From: Dictyostelium firmibasis
Taxonomy: Eukaryota; Evosea; Eumycetozoa; Dictyosteliales; Dictyosteliaceae
Assembly (NCBI GenBank): GCA_036169595.1
Contig: CM069765.1
Span: 370,001-434,000 of the forward strand
Length of the DNA: 64,000 bases
Reading direction: 5' to 3'
The position numbers and the translations under genes are program-made. Positions within the stretch are counted from its first letter, which is position 1; each line of letters begins with the position of its first letter. The notes beneath the pieces were generated by a model. The model saw nothing but the letters and a program-made list of their open reading frames with translations. It had not been told where the DNA came from and did no database searches. Shown here piece after piece: positions 35,514 to 48,000 of this stretch.

Positions 35514-35909
35514 TCTTGTAATATATGAATGTTAAGTAGAAATATGTGTATATATATATATTAATTAAATTTAATAATTAATAATTTTTAAAAAATATCA
35601 AAAATGTGGGGTTAAACGACTTTGCAAAAAAAAAAAAATTTTCAAATAAACCACATGTTCTGTTTTTTTTTTTATTTTGTTTTTTTTTTTTTTTTTTTTT
35701 ACATTTTATTTTTTTTTTATTTTTTATTTTTTATTTTTTATTTTTTTTTAATTTTTTAATATGTGTGTATTTGATATAATAATAATAATACAGAGATATC
35801 AATACCAATTTTGTAACAATACAATTTAATATATTTTTTTTATTATTTATCTTAAATTTACAATCATAAATAAAAATATCTATTTTTAATATAATAACTA
35901 AAAAAAAAA

Positions 35910-35944
<35 letters not shown>

Positions 35945-36110
35945 TTAAAACATATACAAACAAATTAATTTTTCTTAAATAAATTTTTAAATTTATTTTT
36001 ATTTTTTGGAAATTTATTTTTAATTTAATTTATTAATAAAATATAATATATTAAATTTTTTTTTTCTCAAAAACAATTTAGATAAAAAAAATTAAAAAAA
36101 TAAAAAAAAA
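35406..36110. other. Intergenic region with long A runs
   Basis: A tracts at 35447-35510 and 35900-35941, T tracts at 35660-35760, and a short AATAATAATA patch. The leader of the next gene is A-rich up to its ATG. Nothing else seen. Confidence 0.5.
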
Positions 36111-39100
36111 ATGGGAGGCAAAAAAAATAAAAAACAATTAAAACAAGAAAAACAACAAAGAAAAGAACAATATCTAGCTCAAGAACAACAACTACAACAA
36201 CAGTACAAAGAAGAAGAATCAAAAGTTACAACGGCAATCATATCAACGGATGACGAGGATGATTTAATTAATAATGATATTAATAGTGCAAATAATAATA
36301 ATATAGTAGCCAAAGAGAATAATAATGGCGATGACTATGAAGACGATGATAGCGACGATTATGATGACGATGATGACGACGATGATGGTAAAATTACCAA
36401 CTATTGGGTAGAAGAATCGCCAATGAAAAAAGAATTATATGACCATCAAAAGTTTGGCAGTAATTTACTATCAAATGGATCAATTGATATTGACGAGCCC
36501 AAAGTTCAATTTAGTGAAACTAGTAGAATTTTTCATTTCACAAAAAGTCCAATAGAATTATCACCAGAGTCCTATTTCGATGCTGATTATAATGGTTTTC
36601 ATGATGATTACGACTATGATGAAGATGATGAAAAAGAAGACGACGAAGAAGATGAAGAAGAGGAAGAGGATGGTGAATATTATAATAATAATAATAATAA
36701 CAATAGCAATAATAATAATAAATTGAATCAATTTAGCGAGGAAGAAGAAGTAGAGGAAGAAGAAGACGGCGAAGAGGAAGAAGGAATACGACAAATTAAT
36801 AAAAATAAAAATAATATTAAGCGTGACGAATATTATGATTATGATGAATTAAATGATAGCTCTAGTGAGGAGAATAAAAAAAGATCGGCAAGAATAATAA
36901 AGAAAGGAAATAATTTTAATTTCTACCAACATAGTAGCGAAAGTGATACAAGCGAACAAGAACCATTTTCCTATATAAAGAAAATTGATATAAAAGGTAA
37001 CAATAATAGTAATAGTAATAATAATTGTAATAATAGAAATAATAGTAATGACTCAGAGGAGGAGGAGGAGGAAGAAGAAGAAGAAGAAGAAGAAGAAGAA
37101 GAAGAAGAAGAAGAAGAGGAAGAGGAAGAGGAAGAAGATGTTATTAATAGTGTTGAGGAACATTCGGATGTTGAGCAGGATAGTTTGGATTTATCATCAT
37201 TTAACAATACACCAATTACTCCATCTACTCCTATACAATCCTCACCACGAACAAACAATGTAATTTTAGAACAAAGAACACAATCACCTGCTGGATCACC
37301 ACAACTAAGACAATGGGCACAAAGACCTCAAACTAAATACGTTTCAAGATTTTCACAAACACCACCAATTTCTCCAACTACTACACCACTAAGCAGTAAT
37401 GACTTATCTACAACTACCACCACCAGAACTACCAAATCTTCATTGCCGATAGGTAGCGAAGAGAATGAAGAAAATAATGAAGGGAAAGAAAAGGAAGAAG
37501 AAGAGGAAGAAGAGAAAGAAGAGGAAGAGGAAGAAGAAGAGGAAGAAGAGGAAGAAGAGATTGAAATCAGTGGTAGTGATATCGATAATGAAGAGATTCA
37601 AAATATTATACGAAATAGAGCATCAGTAGAACAAACATTATTGGAAGCTAGAGCAAAAGCTGAGGCAGAAAGAATCAAACTTAAAGATTATTTCAACCAA
37701 GCTAAAATTGACCTAAGACAATCGATTGAAAATGCTTCTAAATTATTTATAAATAATTCAAATACACTATCTTCTTCCTCAAACAACAACAATAATAATG
37801 GCACCAATAGCAATAATAAATTAGAAGAGGTATCATCGACATTGATTCAACTTGAAAATAAAATTGGTGAAATTGAAGAATCTCTTAAAAAAAGTGATAC
37901 AAAAGATAAATCGAATAATCATCATATTCATCATAGAAGTAATAGTAGCAGCAGTAGCAATAGTAGTAGTAGTAGTAAATCAAAGATTAAAATCAATTCA
38001 TTATTGCATGAATTCGTTCATTTAGTATGTGTTTAATTAATTTGTAGATTTTATTTTAAATACCCAAATATCAGAAGTGTGGGTAGTTTAAGAAATCTTA
38101 TTAATTTTTTTTTTTTTTAAAATTTTTTTTCTTAAAATCAATACTGTAGAAACAACAAATTGAAAAAGAGAAAACTGAAAAGATAAATAGAGATAGCGAG
38201 TTAAAAGATATTACAGAACATTTATTAGAAATGGCATCGCAATTGTCAAAAGCTGTTGCCCATAAAATTAATTCTGATTTAGCTAGTAATAATAATAGTT
38301 TTAATAGCAGTCCATTACCTTATAGTAATGACAGTATAAATAATATACAAAATGGAATAAATTCAACACCAATAATACCAATAGGTTCATCAAATTCAAC
38401 AATATATAATAATAATAATATACCACTATCACCTCAATCAATATCATCGATATCATCTTCTTTATCAACCTCAGCATCTTCATCAATTCCAAATAATACT
38501 ACACCATCTGATTTACAAATAACAGAAACAACAACATCATCATCAGCTACAACACTGTCAATGGAAAAAGAGATTGAATTTTATAGAAAACAAATTGAAA
38601 TGTTAGAAAAGAGATTAATGGTATGGAAACATCAAAATGAAATGTTACATTTAGAGTTATTAAATGATAAACAGAATAATTCCGAAGAGCTATTGAATCT
38701 ATCGTACAAGATAAAAAAAGTAGAAGAGGAAAGAGATAGATTGAGTGAGAAAATAGATGAGTTAATGATTGATGTCGGTGAAAAAGAAGGTAGAGAATCA
38801 ATTCTATCCAATATAATCTTTGATCTAAAGAATGACAAGTCCTCTTTATCCGATACAATTGAAGAGATGCAAAGAGAAAGAGATTTCACCCTAGAGAAAT
38901 TTAATCAATTAATTCAAGAGATTAAGAGAATGGGTGAGAATACAGTCGCCAAATTACATGAGATCATCAATGATTTATCAACGGAGAGGGAGTCATTAAC
39001 TAATTCTATTGAAATGATAGAGTTTGAAAGATCTACATTAATTGATCAACTTTCACTCGTATCACTTCAATTGGATCAATCAGAGTTAAATAGAAAATCC

Positions 39101-40786
39101 ATTTCAGAAACTCATAACACCCTATTGTTATCATGTGAATCAACATTCAAACAATTGGAAACTAGTGAGTATAATTGTAATCAATTCCAATCACAACTTT
39201 TAACAGTTAATAAAAAATTACTCTGGACTGAATCTGAAGTTGATAGATTAACAAAAGAACTTGAAAGATTGGATAAGGTTAATTTAGGTTTAAATCAACA
39301 GGTTCAACAACAACAACAACAAATTGATAACAATATTAAAGAAGAAGAAGAAGATAGTGATAGCAACGGTGATGATGATAAAGAATTTAATAACATTAAA
39401 GATAGAGCTATATTAATGAAATCGTTTTTAAATAATGAAAAGAATGAAATCATTCAATTAGGTTCAAACTTATCATTAATCATTGAAAAGGGTAAAATCA
39501 ATAGTAAAAAGACCATTCAATGTTTAAAGGATTTCATTCTAAAGGAAATGGAATTCACAAAATCAGATCTCTCCAATAAACTATTAGATATTGAAAATCA
39601 AAAACAATCAATAGTTTCAAGTTCTCAACAATACAATAACGAAAAGTTATTATTGGATGAAATGAATTTACAAAAAGCAAAACTCAATGAAATGCAACTG
39701 AAAATCGTTAAAATTGAAAATCAAATTGTAAATCAATTATCTTCACCACCTCTTTTAAATGTACAAAAACAACAACAACAACAGCAGCAGCAATTAATAC
39801 ATGATCATGATCAATTCACTCAACTAAGAAAACTTGAAAATAAAATCAGAAAGATTGAAGCTGGTATCTCTGAAATAGTTCAAACTCCACCTTTAACTCC
39901 TTCTTTAGCCGCTACCACTATTACAACTAGTATAACCACAACAACTCATACTTATAATAACACTAATTCAAATGATAATAATGATAATAATGATAATATT
40001 TCATTGCCTATTGTTAATGGAAACACTTCAACTATAATCATAAAAGATGAAGATGCTAATAGCAAGATTAACCAAGGAGAGTTTGGAGAAGTTCCAGTGT
40101 TGGTTAAAGATACTTTAAATATTACTACAAATCCTATATTTAATATTAACATTACAGAAGATGATAGTGTCAGTCAACAACAAAAACAAAAACAACAAGA
40201 ACAACAACCAATAAAAAGTAATTCTCAATTAGAAATTAATCAAAATAATATAAATAATAATAATAATAAGAATTCATTAAAATCAATAACATTAAGTTCA
40301 TTATTGGTTGGTACAGGATCAACTCTATCAATTATGTATTACAGACTATTAAATAATTCTAGCAGCAATAATAATATAATGGGTCAATTGGATTTATCGA
40401 ATAAAGATCATATGATATCACTTTTAAAGTTTAGTTGCAAATTTGGTTTATTTGTAGCAAGTGGTTATGGTTTATTCAAAATAATAAATAATATAACAAC
40501 TATTAATTCATCCTCTTCACCATCTACATCTACAGCAACACCAACCCCCACGCCAACTCCAACAACGCCTTGTTTTTCCAATGAGACAAACAATAATAAT
40601 ATAAACGATAACAAAACAAGAAAGTATCTTATAAATGGGGTTATTGGTGCGTCATTATTGGGTGGGTTATTATTTTATAGAGAAAGAAAGTCAATTTATC
40701 TTTTAACAGGTGGTTTAATTGGCTTAACAAATGGCTTAATCAAATATTTAAGTGATACCAACAATAGTCAAAATAAAAATAAATAA
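36111..40786 (+). CDS. Large acidic coiled-coil protein with C-terminal membrane segments
   Basis: Exons 36111-38024 and 38150-40786 join in phase 0 (donor GTATGT, acceptor TAG) so that a coiled coil runs unbroken across the junction (HEFVHL-KQQIEKEKTEKIN); 1,516 residues. N-terminal half: Lys/Gln start (MGGKKNKKQLKQEKQQRKEQ), then repeated Asp/Glu runs, including more than 20 Glu (about residues 317-342), separated by Asn/Ser stretches. Middle: heptad coiled coils (about 760-1100). C-terminus: three or four hydrophobic helices (SITLSSLLVGTGSTLSIMYY, FKFGLFVASGYGLFKI-like, YLINGVIGASLLGGLLFY, SIYLLTGGLIGLTNGLIKYL). This suggests a tail-anchored cytosolic rod, for example an organelle tether. 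Not recognised as a named family. Confidence 0.8.
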
Positions 40787-41209
40787 ATATAAATCCACCT
40801 TTATTATGTTAAAATATTGATTACTGTTACATTTCTTTAAATAGTTTGTAAAAGTTCTTTTTAAAGTATCGAATATTCTAATTTATTCGATTATAGTTTA
40901 ATATATTATGAACAATAACACCATAAGCTTTTTTTTAAATTAGTTTAATGTTATATTGTTATAAATATTGATATTTCTTCTTTTATTATGTTTTTTTTTT
41001 TTTTTTAAAATGAGTTTTGATCGATATTCTTTGGTTAATTTTAGTTCCAAGTATAACTTAACTTTTCCAGTTTTTTATTATTGATATATTACAAATTTGT
41101 GATAATTCGAACAAGATTATCTTTAACATCGCAGAACCATTACAACAAAAGGGAAAGTTCGATATTTATTCATCTCAAGTTACCTTATCTAACCCGACCC
41201 TTATTAAAC
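40787..41209. other. Intergenic region before the tRNA-His repeat stack
   Basis: Moderately mixed AT-rich DNA with no tRNA, hairpin or convincing frame. The 70-codon frame at 41081-41293 runs into the repeat copy and has no gene-like character. Confidence 0.5.
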
Positions 41210-41221
41210 CTCCAAATATAC

Positions 41222-41398
41222 TTTTTTTTTAATAACCTCATCCAATTGGATGTGTTCGAATCTAGTTTTTATTTATTAATTATTTTAATTTAAATTTTTT
41301 TTTTTCTGTGACCACGTTAATTCGTGGTATGACCAAGACTTGAACCAAGGCCATGGAGGCTGTGTTATTCTGTGTGAAACCACTATGATAAGCCCCAC
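41222..41398 (-). mobile_element. SINE-like tRNA-headed repeat, tRNA-His stack, copy 1
   Basis: Full-length member of the family at 9428-10195, minus orientation, with head, ACCACG hairpin, CATCCAATTGGATG palindrome and A tail. Flanked by CTCCAAATATAC at 41210-41221 and 41399-41410, a clean 12-bp target-site duplication. Confidence 0.88.
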
Positions 41399-41410
41399 CT
41401 CCAAATATAC

Positions 41411-41506
41411 TTTTTTTTTTAATAACCTCATCCAATTGGATGTGTTCAAATCTAGTTTTTATTTATTAATTATTTTAATTTAAAATTTTTTTTTTCTGTG
41501 ACCACG
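41411..41506 (-). mobile_element. SINE-like tRNA-headed repeat, tRNA-His stack, copy 2, 5'-truncated
   Basis: Carries the A tail, palindrome and AT-rich middle but stops at GTGACCACG, losing the tRNA-like head. Flanked by CTCCAAATATAC at 41399-41410 and 41507-41518. 5' truncation with an intact tail is the mark of target-primed reverse transcription. Confidence 0.88.
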
Positions 41507-41517
41507 CTCCAAATATA

Positions 41518-41518
<1 letters not shown>

Positions 41519-41549
<31 letters not shown>

Positions 41550-42313
41550 GAATATCACAGTTTTTTAGGCTGTCTCTCCTCGAGAATAGAACTCGTGTTT
41601 ATTGTTTTTTTTTTTTTTTACAGGCTCAATTAATGTATAAAATTAATGTTTTGAGTGTGTGGCACAAAGGGGAAATAATGTGTCTTTATCTGGCTGGTAA
41701 CATTTGGTGTTAATTACAAACAGTGATATTTGATACTTGTGTTAACATTCAAACCAGCACCTTTTTGAATTGATACTTTGGGGTTGATATTTTTTTTTGA
41801 TATTTTTAGTTTGATATTTTAATTTGATTATTTTTTTTTAATTATTTTTCATTTTTTTTTTTTTAATTTTTTTCATTTTTTTTTTTTTTTTTTTTTTTTT
41901 AAAAGCCGGATTTTTTTTGCAAAATTTCCTTTATTCTAAAAAAAAAAGAGTATCAAAATGAATTTGAAAAAATGAATTATTGATAGTTGTTTGTAATCTG
42001 TACACAAATGAGAAATAATGTGTCGTGTGGTTGGTGATTTTTGATGTTAATTACAAATAATGATATTTGATACGGGTGTTAACATTTGAAAGTGGCACAA
42101 CGAAAATGAAAAAAAACTGCGTTTTTTTTCATTTGGTCGATATTTTTTAATTATTTATTATTATTTTTTTTTTTATTTTTTTTAGAAATAAAAAGTGATA
42201 GTTGTTTGTAATCTGTACACAAATGAGAAATAATGTGTCGTGTGGTTGGTGATTTTTGATGTTAATTACAAATAATGATATTTGATACGGGTGTTAACAT
42301 TTGAAAGTGGCAC
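41519..42313 (-). mobile_element. Non-autonomous TRE5-like element upstream of tRNA-His
   Basis: Nearly the same sequence as 10210-11008, with a single 215-bp unit at its tRNA-side end (42099-42313). Flanked by CTCCAAATATAC at 41507-41518 and 42315-42326. It ends 47 bp before the tRNA. No coding capacity. Confidence 0.8.
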
Positions 42314-42360
42314 GCTCCAAATATACCTTTTAGCAGTTAATTACAAATGTTCACCAAAAG

Positions 42361-42431
42361 GCCGTGATAGTATAGTGGTAGTACATCAGATTGTGGCTCT
42401 GTTGACCCTGGTTCGATTCCAGGTCGCGGCA
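42361..42431 (+). tRNA. tRNA-His (anticodon GTG)
   Basis: Acceptor GCCGTGA pairs with TCGCGGC (one G-T pair). Anticodon loop TTGTGGC, T arm CCTGGTTCGATTCCAGG. A genomic G sits at -1 (42360), where histidine tRNAs need G-1. No intron. Confidence 0.95.
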
Positions 42432-42500
42432 CTTTTAAAAAGTATTAACTCACCAAAAATTACATAAATAAACGTAGTTAAATTTGTAAAAAACAAAAAT

Positions 42501-42573
42501 GCCTGGATGGCTCAGTAGGCAGAGCGAGCGGCTGTTAACCGCTAGGTCCATGGTTCGATCCCATGTCTAGGCG
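42501..42573 (+). tRNA. tRNA-Asn (anticodon GTT)
   Basis: 73 nt: acceptor GCCTGGA with TCTAGGC, anticodon stem GCGG/CCGC with loop CTGTTAA, T arm CATGGTTCGATCCCATG, discriminator G. Separated from tRNA-His by 69 bp; no repeats intervene. Confidence 0.95.
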
Positions 42574-42603
42574 AAATTTTCATTAACCCATTTATAGGGC
42601 ACG

Positions 42604-42614
42604 GGTTCGACTCT
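42604..42614 (+). promoter_or_regulatory. External B-box-like sequence downstream of tRNA-Asn
   Basis: GGTTCGACTCT, 30 bp past the tRNA, in the context GGGCACGGGTTCGACTCTTG without the rest of a cloverleaf. Same spacing as beside tRNA-Ala and tRNA-Lys. Confidence 0.6.
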
Positions 42615-42784
42615 TGCCTAATACCAAATAAAGTTGATAAAATCGAAACTTCTCCATTCTTAAAGATAGGGCATAAGCGAATTAAATAAAAAAGAATATC
42701 CAACAATTGTCGAGAGGGGAGACAGGGGAGAAAAAATTAAACAACAATATCATTTTTGCGTCTATCATTGATAAAAAAAAATGT

Positions 42785-44530
<1,746 letters not shown>

Positions 44531-44643
44531 TTTTTTGTTTTTAATATAAAAAATAATAATAATAATAATATATAGATAAAAAAAATAATAAATGAAAAAA
44601 ATTTTAAACAACTTTTTTGTTTCTTTAAAAGTTAATAAAAGAG

Positions 44644-44817
44644 ATTTTAGTACCAAAAAATTAAAGGAGTGATAGAATTAATCTAACCACCAAAATGATA
44701 AAAAAAACCACTATGTGGGAAAATATAACAAAATAATAATTATTTTTATTCCTCAAATAGGTGATTTTTTTATCATTTTAGTGGTTAGATTAATTTTTTG
44801 GTACTAAAGTCTTTCTG
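44644..44817. repeat. Foldback inverted repeat, MITE-like
   Basis: The left arm (about 44644-44706) and right arm (about 44763-44817) are reverse complements over TTTAGTACCAAAAAATTA and AATCTAACCACCAAAATGAT. The left arm has about 18 extra bases between these blocks. The loop is about 55 bp with no coding sense. Confidence 0.85.
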
Positions 44818-44843
44818 TGGAAAGATAAAAACACCTGGTTGTT

Positions 44844-44863
44844 AAAACTGTTATAACAGTTTT
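44844..44863. promoter_or_regulatory. 20-bp perfect palindrome upstream of the polyketide synthase
   Basis: AAAACTGTTATAACAGTTTT, 172 bp before the PKS start codon. Each half contains an AACTG motif of the Myb-site type. A role as a dimeric binding site is inferred. Confidence 0.5.
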
Positions 44864-45035
44864 TTAAACATAATATAAAAAAGATTGGTGGTCTTATTAT
44901 CAGCTCAGATATTGAAAAAATAAAAAAAAGAAGGTCGAATCATTTACAAAAATTAAAAAGGTTTTTTTTTAATATAAAAATGAATTCTTTTTTTTAATTT
45001 TTTTTTTTTTATCAAATAATAAAAGATTCAAACAA

Positions 45036-48000
45036 ATGATAGAAATAAATACAGTAGAGGAAGTAAATGATAAACAAGTGGCTATAATTGGTATTGGATT
45101 AAGATTACCAGGTAACACAAAAACCCCATTACAATTCTGGGATAATTTAATTGATGGCTTTGATGGTATTGTTGAAACAACCGAAAGATGGAGTGATACA
45201 TTTTATCGAAATAGTGAAATCTCAAGTAATAAAGCTGGTTTATTAGATTTAGAAGAATGGAAATCCTTTGATCCATTGTTTTTTGGTATTAACCCAACTG
45301 ACGCAAAACAAATTGATCCACAAATCAAAATGATGTTAAAAACAACCTGGGAAGCATTTGAAGATGCTTCAATCGATCCACTATCGATAAGAGGTACAGA
45401 TACTTCAGTTTTCGTTGGTGCTTCGTCAACTGACTATCTTTCATTTGACTGCGAACCTAATGAAAGTCCAATAAACGTTTTCAATAGTTCTCTTTGTGCC
45501 TTTTCAAATAGAATCTCCTATTGCTTTGATTTACATGGTACTTCTTTAACAGTTGATACTGCATGTTCATCTTCGTTAAATGCTGTTCATTTAGGTTATG
45601 AAACAATCATTAATGGTAAATCTGATTACTCTATCGTCGCTGGTTGTAATGTAATTTTAAGTAAGTGAAAGCGACAGTTTTATTTATTTACCTTTTTTAT
45701 AAAAAAAAAAAAAAAAAAATAATAATAATAGTAACAAATTTTATAAACTATTTAGAACCATTTATATCGAGATCGTTTACATCAATTAATATCATTGGCA
45801 AATCTGGTAGATGTAATGCATTTGATGAATCAGCAGATGGTTTTGTAAGATCAGAAGGTGTTGTTGTTTTAATTTTAAAAAGATTATCTTTAGCAATAAA
45901 AGATGGTAACCAAATTTACTCGGTAATCAAAGGTAGCAGTTCAAATGTTGATGGATCATTAAATAAAAGTAATTTTTTTGCACCATCAAAAGATTCTCAA
46001 ATTAAAAATATCAAGAGTGCATTTAAATCGACAAATGGTTCAATCAAGTATGAAGATATTGATTTCTTTGAACTACATGGTACTGGTACTCAAGTTGGCG
46101 ATCCAATTGAAGTAGAAGCAGTTTCAAAAGTTTTTGACCAAATCAAAAAAGAACCACTATTAATTGGATCAGTCAAACCCAATATTGGTCATCTTGAACC
46201 CGCATCTGGTGTAGCATCATTAGCAAAAGTTTGTCTTATGTTTAAACACCGTCAATTCGTTAAAAATATTCATTTTAATAATCCAAATCCAAATATAAAA
46301 TTTAAAGATTGGAATGTTAAAGTTGTAACCGAGAATACACCATTCCCATCCGACAAAAAAACATCAATTGCTATAAATAGTTTTGGAATAACAGGCTCTA
46401 ATGCTTGTTTACTATTATCAGAGTATATTAAGCCACCGCCATCATCATCACCATCATCATCAGCAGCAAAATTAATTAAATTAAATGAATCGTCAAAATT
46501 ATTAATTCCAATTTCAACAAATTCAAAGAAATCATTAGAATCTTATAAATCAATTTTAAATGAAAATATCAACAAATATTCAAATACAATTAATTTTAAT
46601 GAATTTGCATTATTTCAAACATTTTCAAAAACAACAAAACTATCTCAAAGATCAGTTTTAATCGCAAATAATTGGGAGGAGCTAAAGGATCAACCAATAT
46701 CATTTTCAACCAAAAATAATAAATCTGGTAATATCATCAAGGACAATGAAAAGAATCCGCCATTAATATTTTCATTTTGTGGTCAAGGTCCACAATATCC
46801 AAAAATGGGACTTGAACTATACCAAAATGAACCAATATTCAAACAATCAATGGACGAAATTGATTTATTACTAAAAAAGCAATTTGGTTATTCTATTTTA
46901 GAAAAGTTAAGATCAATCAAAGATGACGATAAAATCAGCATTAATGAATTATCAATTGCACAACCATCAATGTTTATGATACATATCTCATTATTTACTT
47001 TATATAAACATTGGGGTATCATACCATCAATAATTGTCGGTCATAGTTTTGGTGAAATTTCAGCAGCATATTGTTCTGGTATGATTGATTTAAAAACTGC
47101 ATGTTTTTTAGTTTATATAAGAGCAGTTCTTCAAAATAAAACCAATGGATTGGGTAGATTATTATCAATTGGATTAAGTGAAGAACAATTTAAAAGTCAA
47201 TATTCAATATCATACCCAAATATAGAAATTGCATGTTACAATTCTCAATCTTCAATTGTAATTTGTGGTAATGAAAATGAATTATTAGAGATTTCAGAAT
47301 CTTTAAAAATCAAACAAATATTCTCAACATTATTAGGTTCAAATGCTGCTTTTCATTCATCGAAACAAGATATAATAAAAGACGAAGTAATTGAATCAAC
47401 CAAAGATATCATATCAAAATTACCAACGATAACAACATTTTCAACAGTTACTTCCAATCAATTTGATGAAAACACTCCATTTGATTCAAAATATATATTC
47501 GATAACATAAGGCAACCAGTATTATTTCAACAAACAATTGAAAACATATTTAAATATATTGAATCAAATGATTTAGGTAACTCTATAGTATTTTTAGAGC
47601 TATCACCTCATCCAACATTAAATTATTATATTAAAGAAATGATTCCAAATTTAAATTCAGATTATTTTAATGGTGATGAATCAATATCATTATTATCATC
47701 TTTAAAAAGAAAAACCAATGATACGGTTAGTATTCAAGCAACTATTTCTCAACTCTATTGTAATGGCTATAACGTTGATTTTAAATGTCAATTTAACAAA
47801 CCACATGATCTATTATTAGCATCATCAAATTCATTAGGAGAATGCTCTCATCTATTACCACATTATCAATGGGATGAAAGTATTTATTGGAAAGAAGGTA
47901 TAACTTCAATTAATACCAGAAACAATGGACCAAGCTACAATCAATTAGGTTACATTAATGATTCAACACCATTTATATCATATACCTCAAGTATTGATAT

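Larger units (their letters stand above)
44531..45035. promoter_or_regulatory. Divergent P450 / polyketide synthase promoter region
   Basis: 505 bp shared by two diverging genes. It contains a foldback repeat (44644-44817) and a 20-bp palindrome (44844-44863), followed by A/T-rich leaders. The layout would allow coordinated control, which the sequence alone cannot prove. Confidence 0.55.

Noticed and set aside
37048-37258. Poly-Lys/Arg and poly-Ser frames
   Set aside because: Other-frame readings of the Glu run in the 36111-40786 gene.
38231-40786. Independent gene starting at the ATG 38231
   Set aside because: A GT-AG intron at 38025-38149 joins it in phase with the upstream frame and completes a coiled coil.
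41081-41293. 70-residue open frame
   Set aside because: Runs from unique AT-rich DNA into a SINE-like copy; no gene-like composition.
44531-44656. Upstream P450 start at 44656
   Set aside because: Adds Lys/Ile-rich leader text before the clear membrane anchor that begins at 44530.
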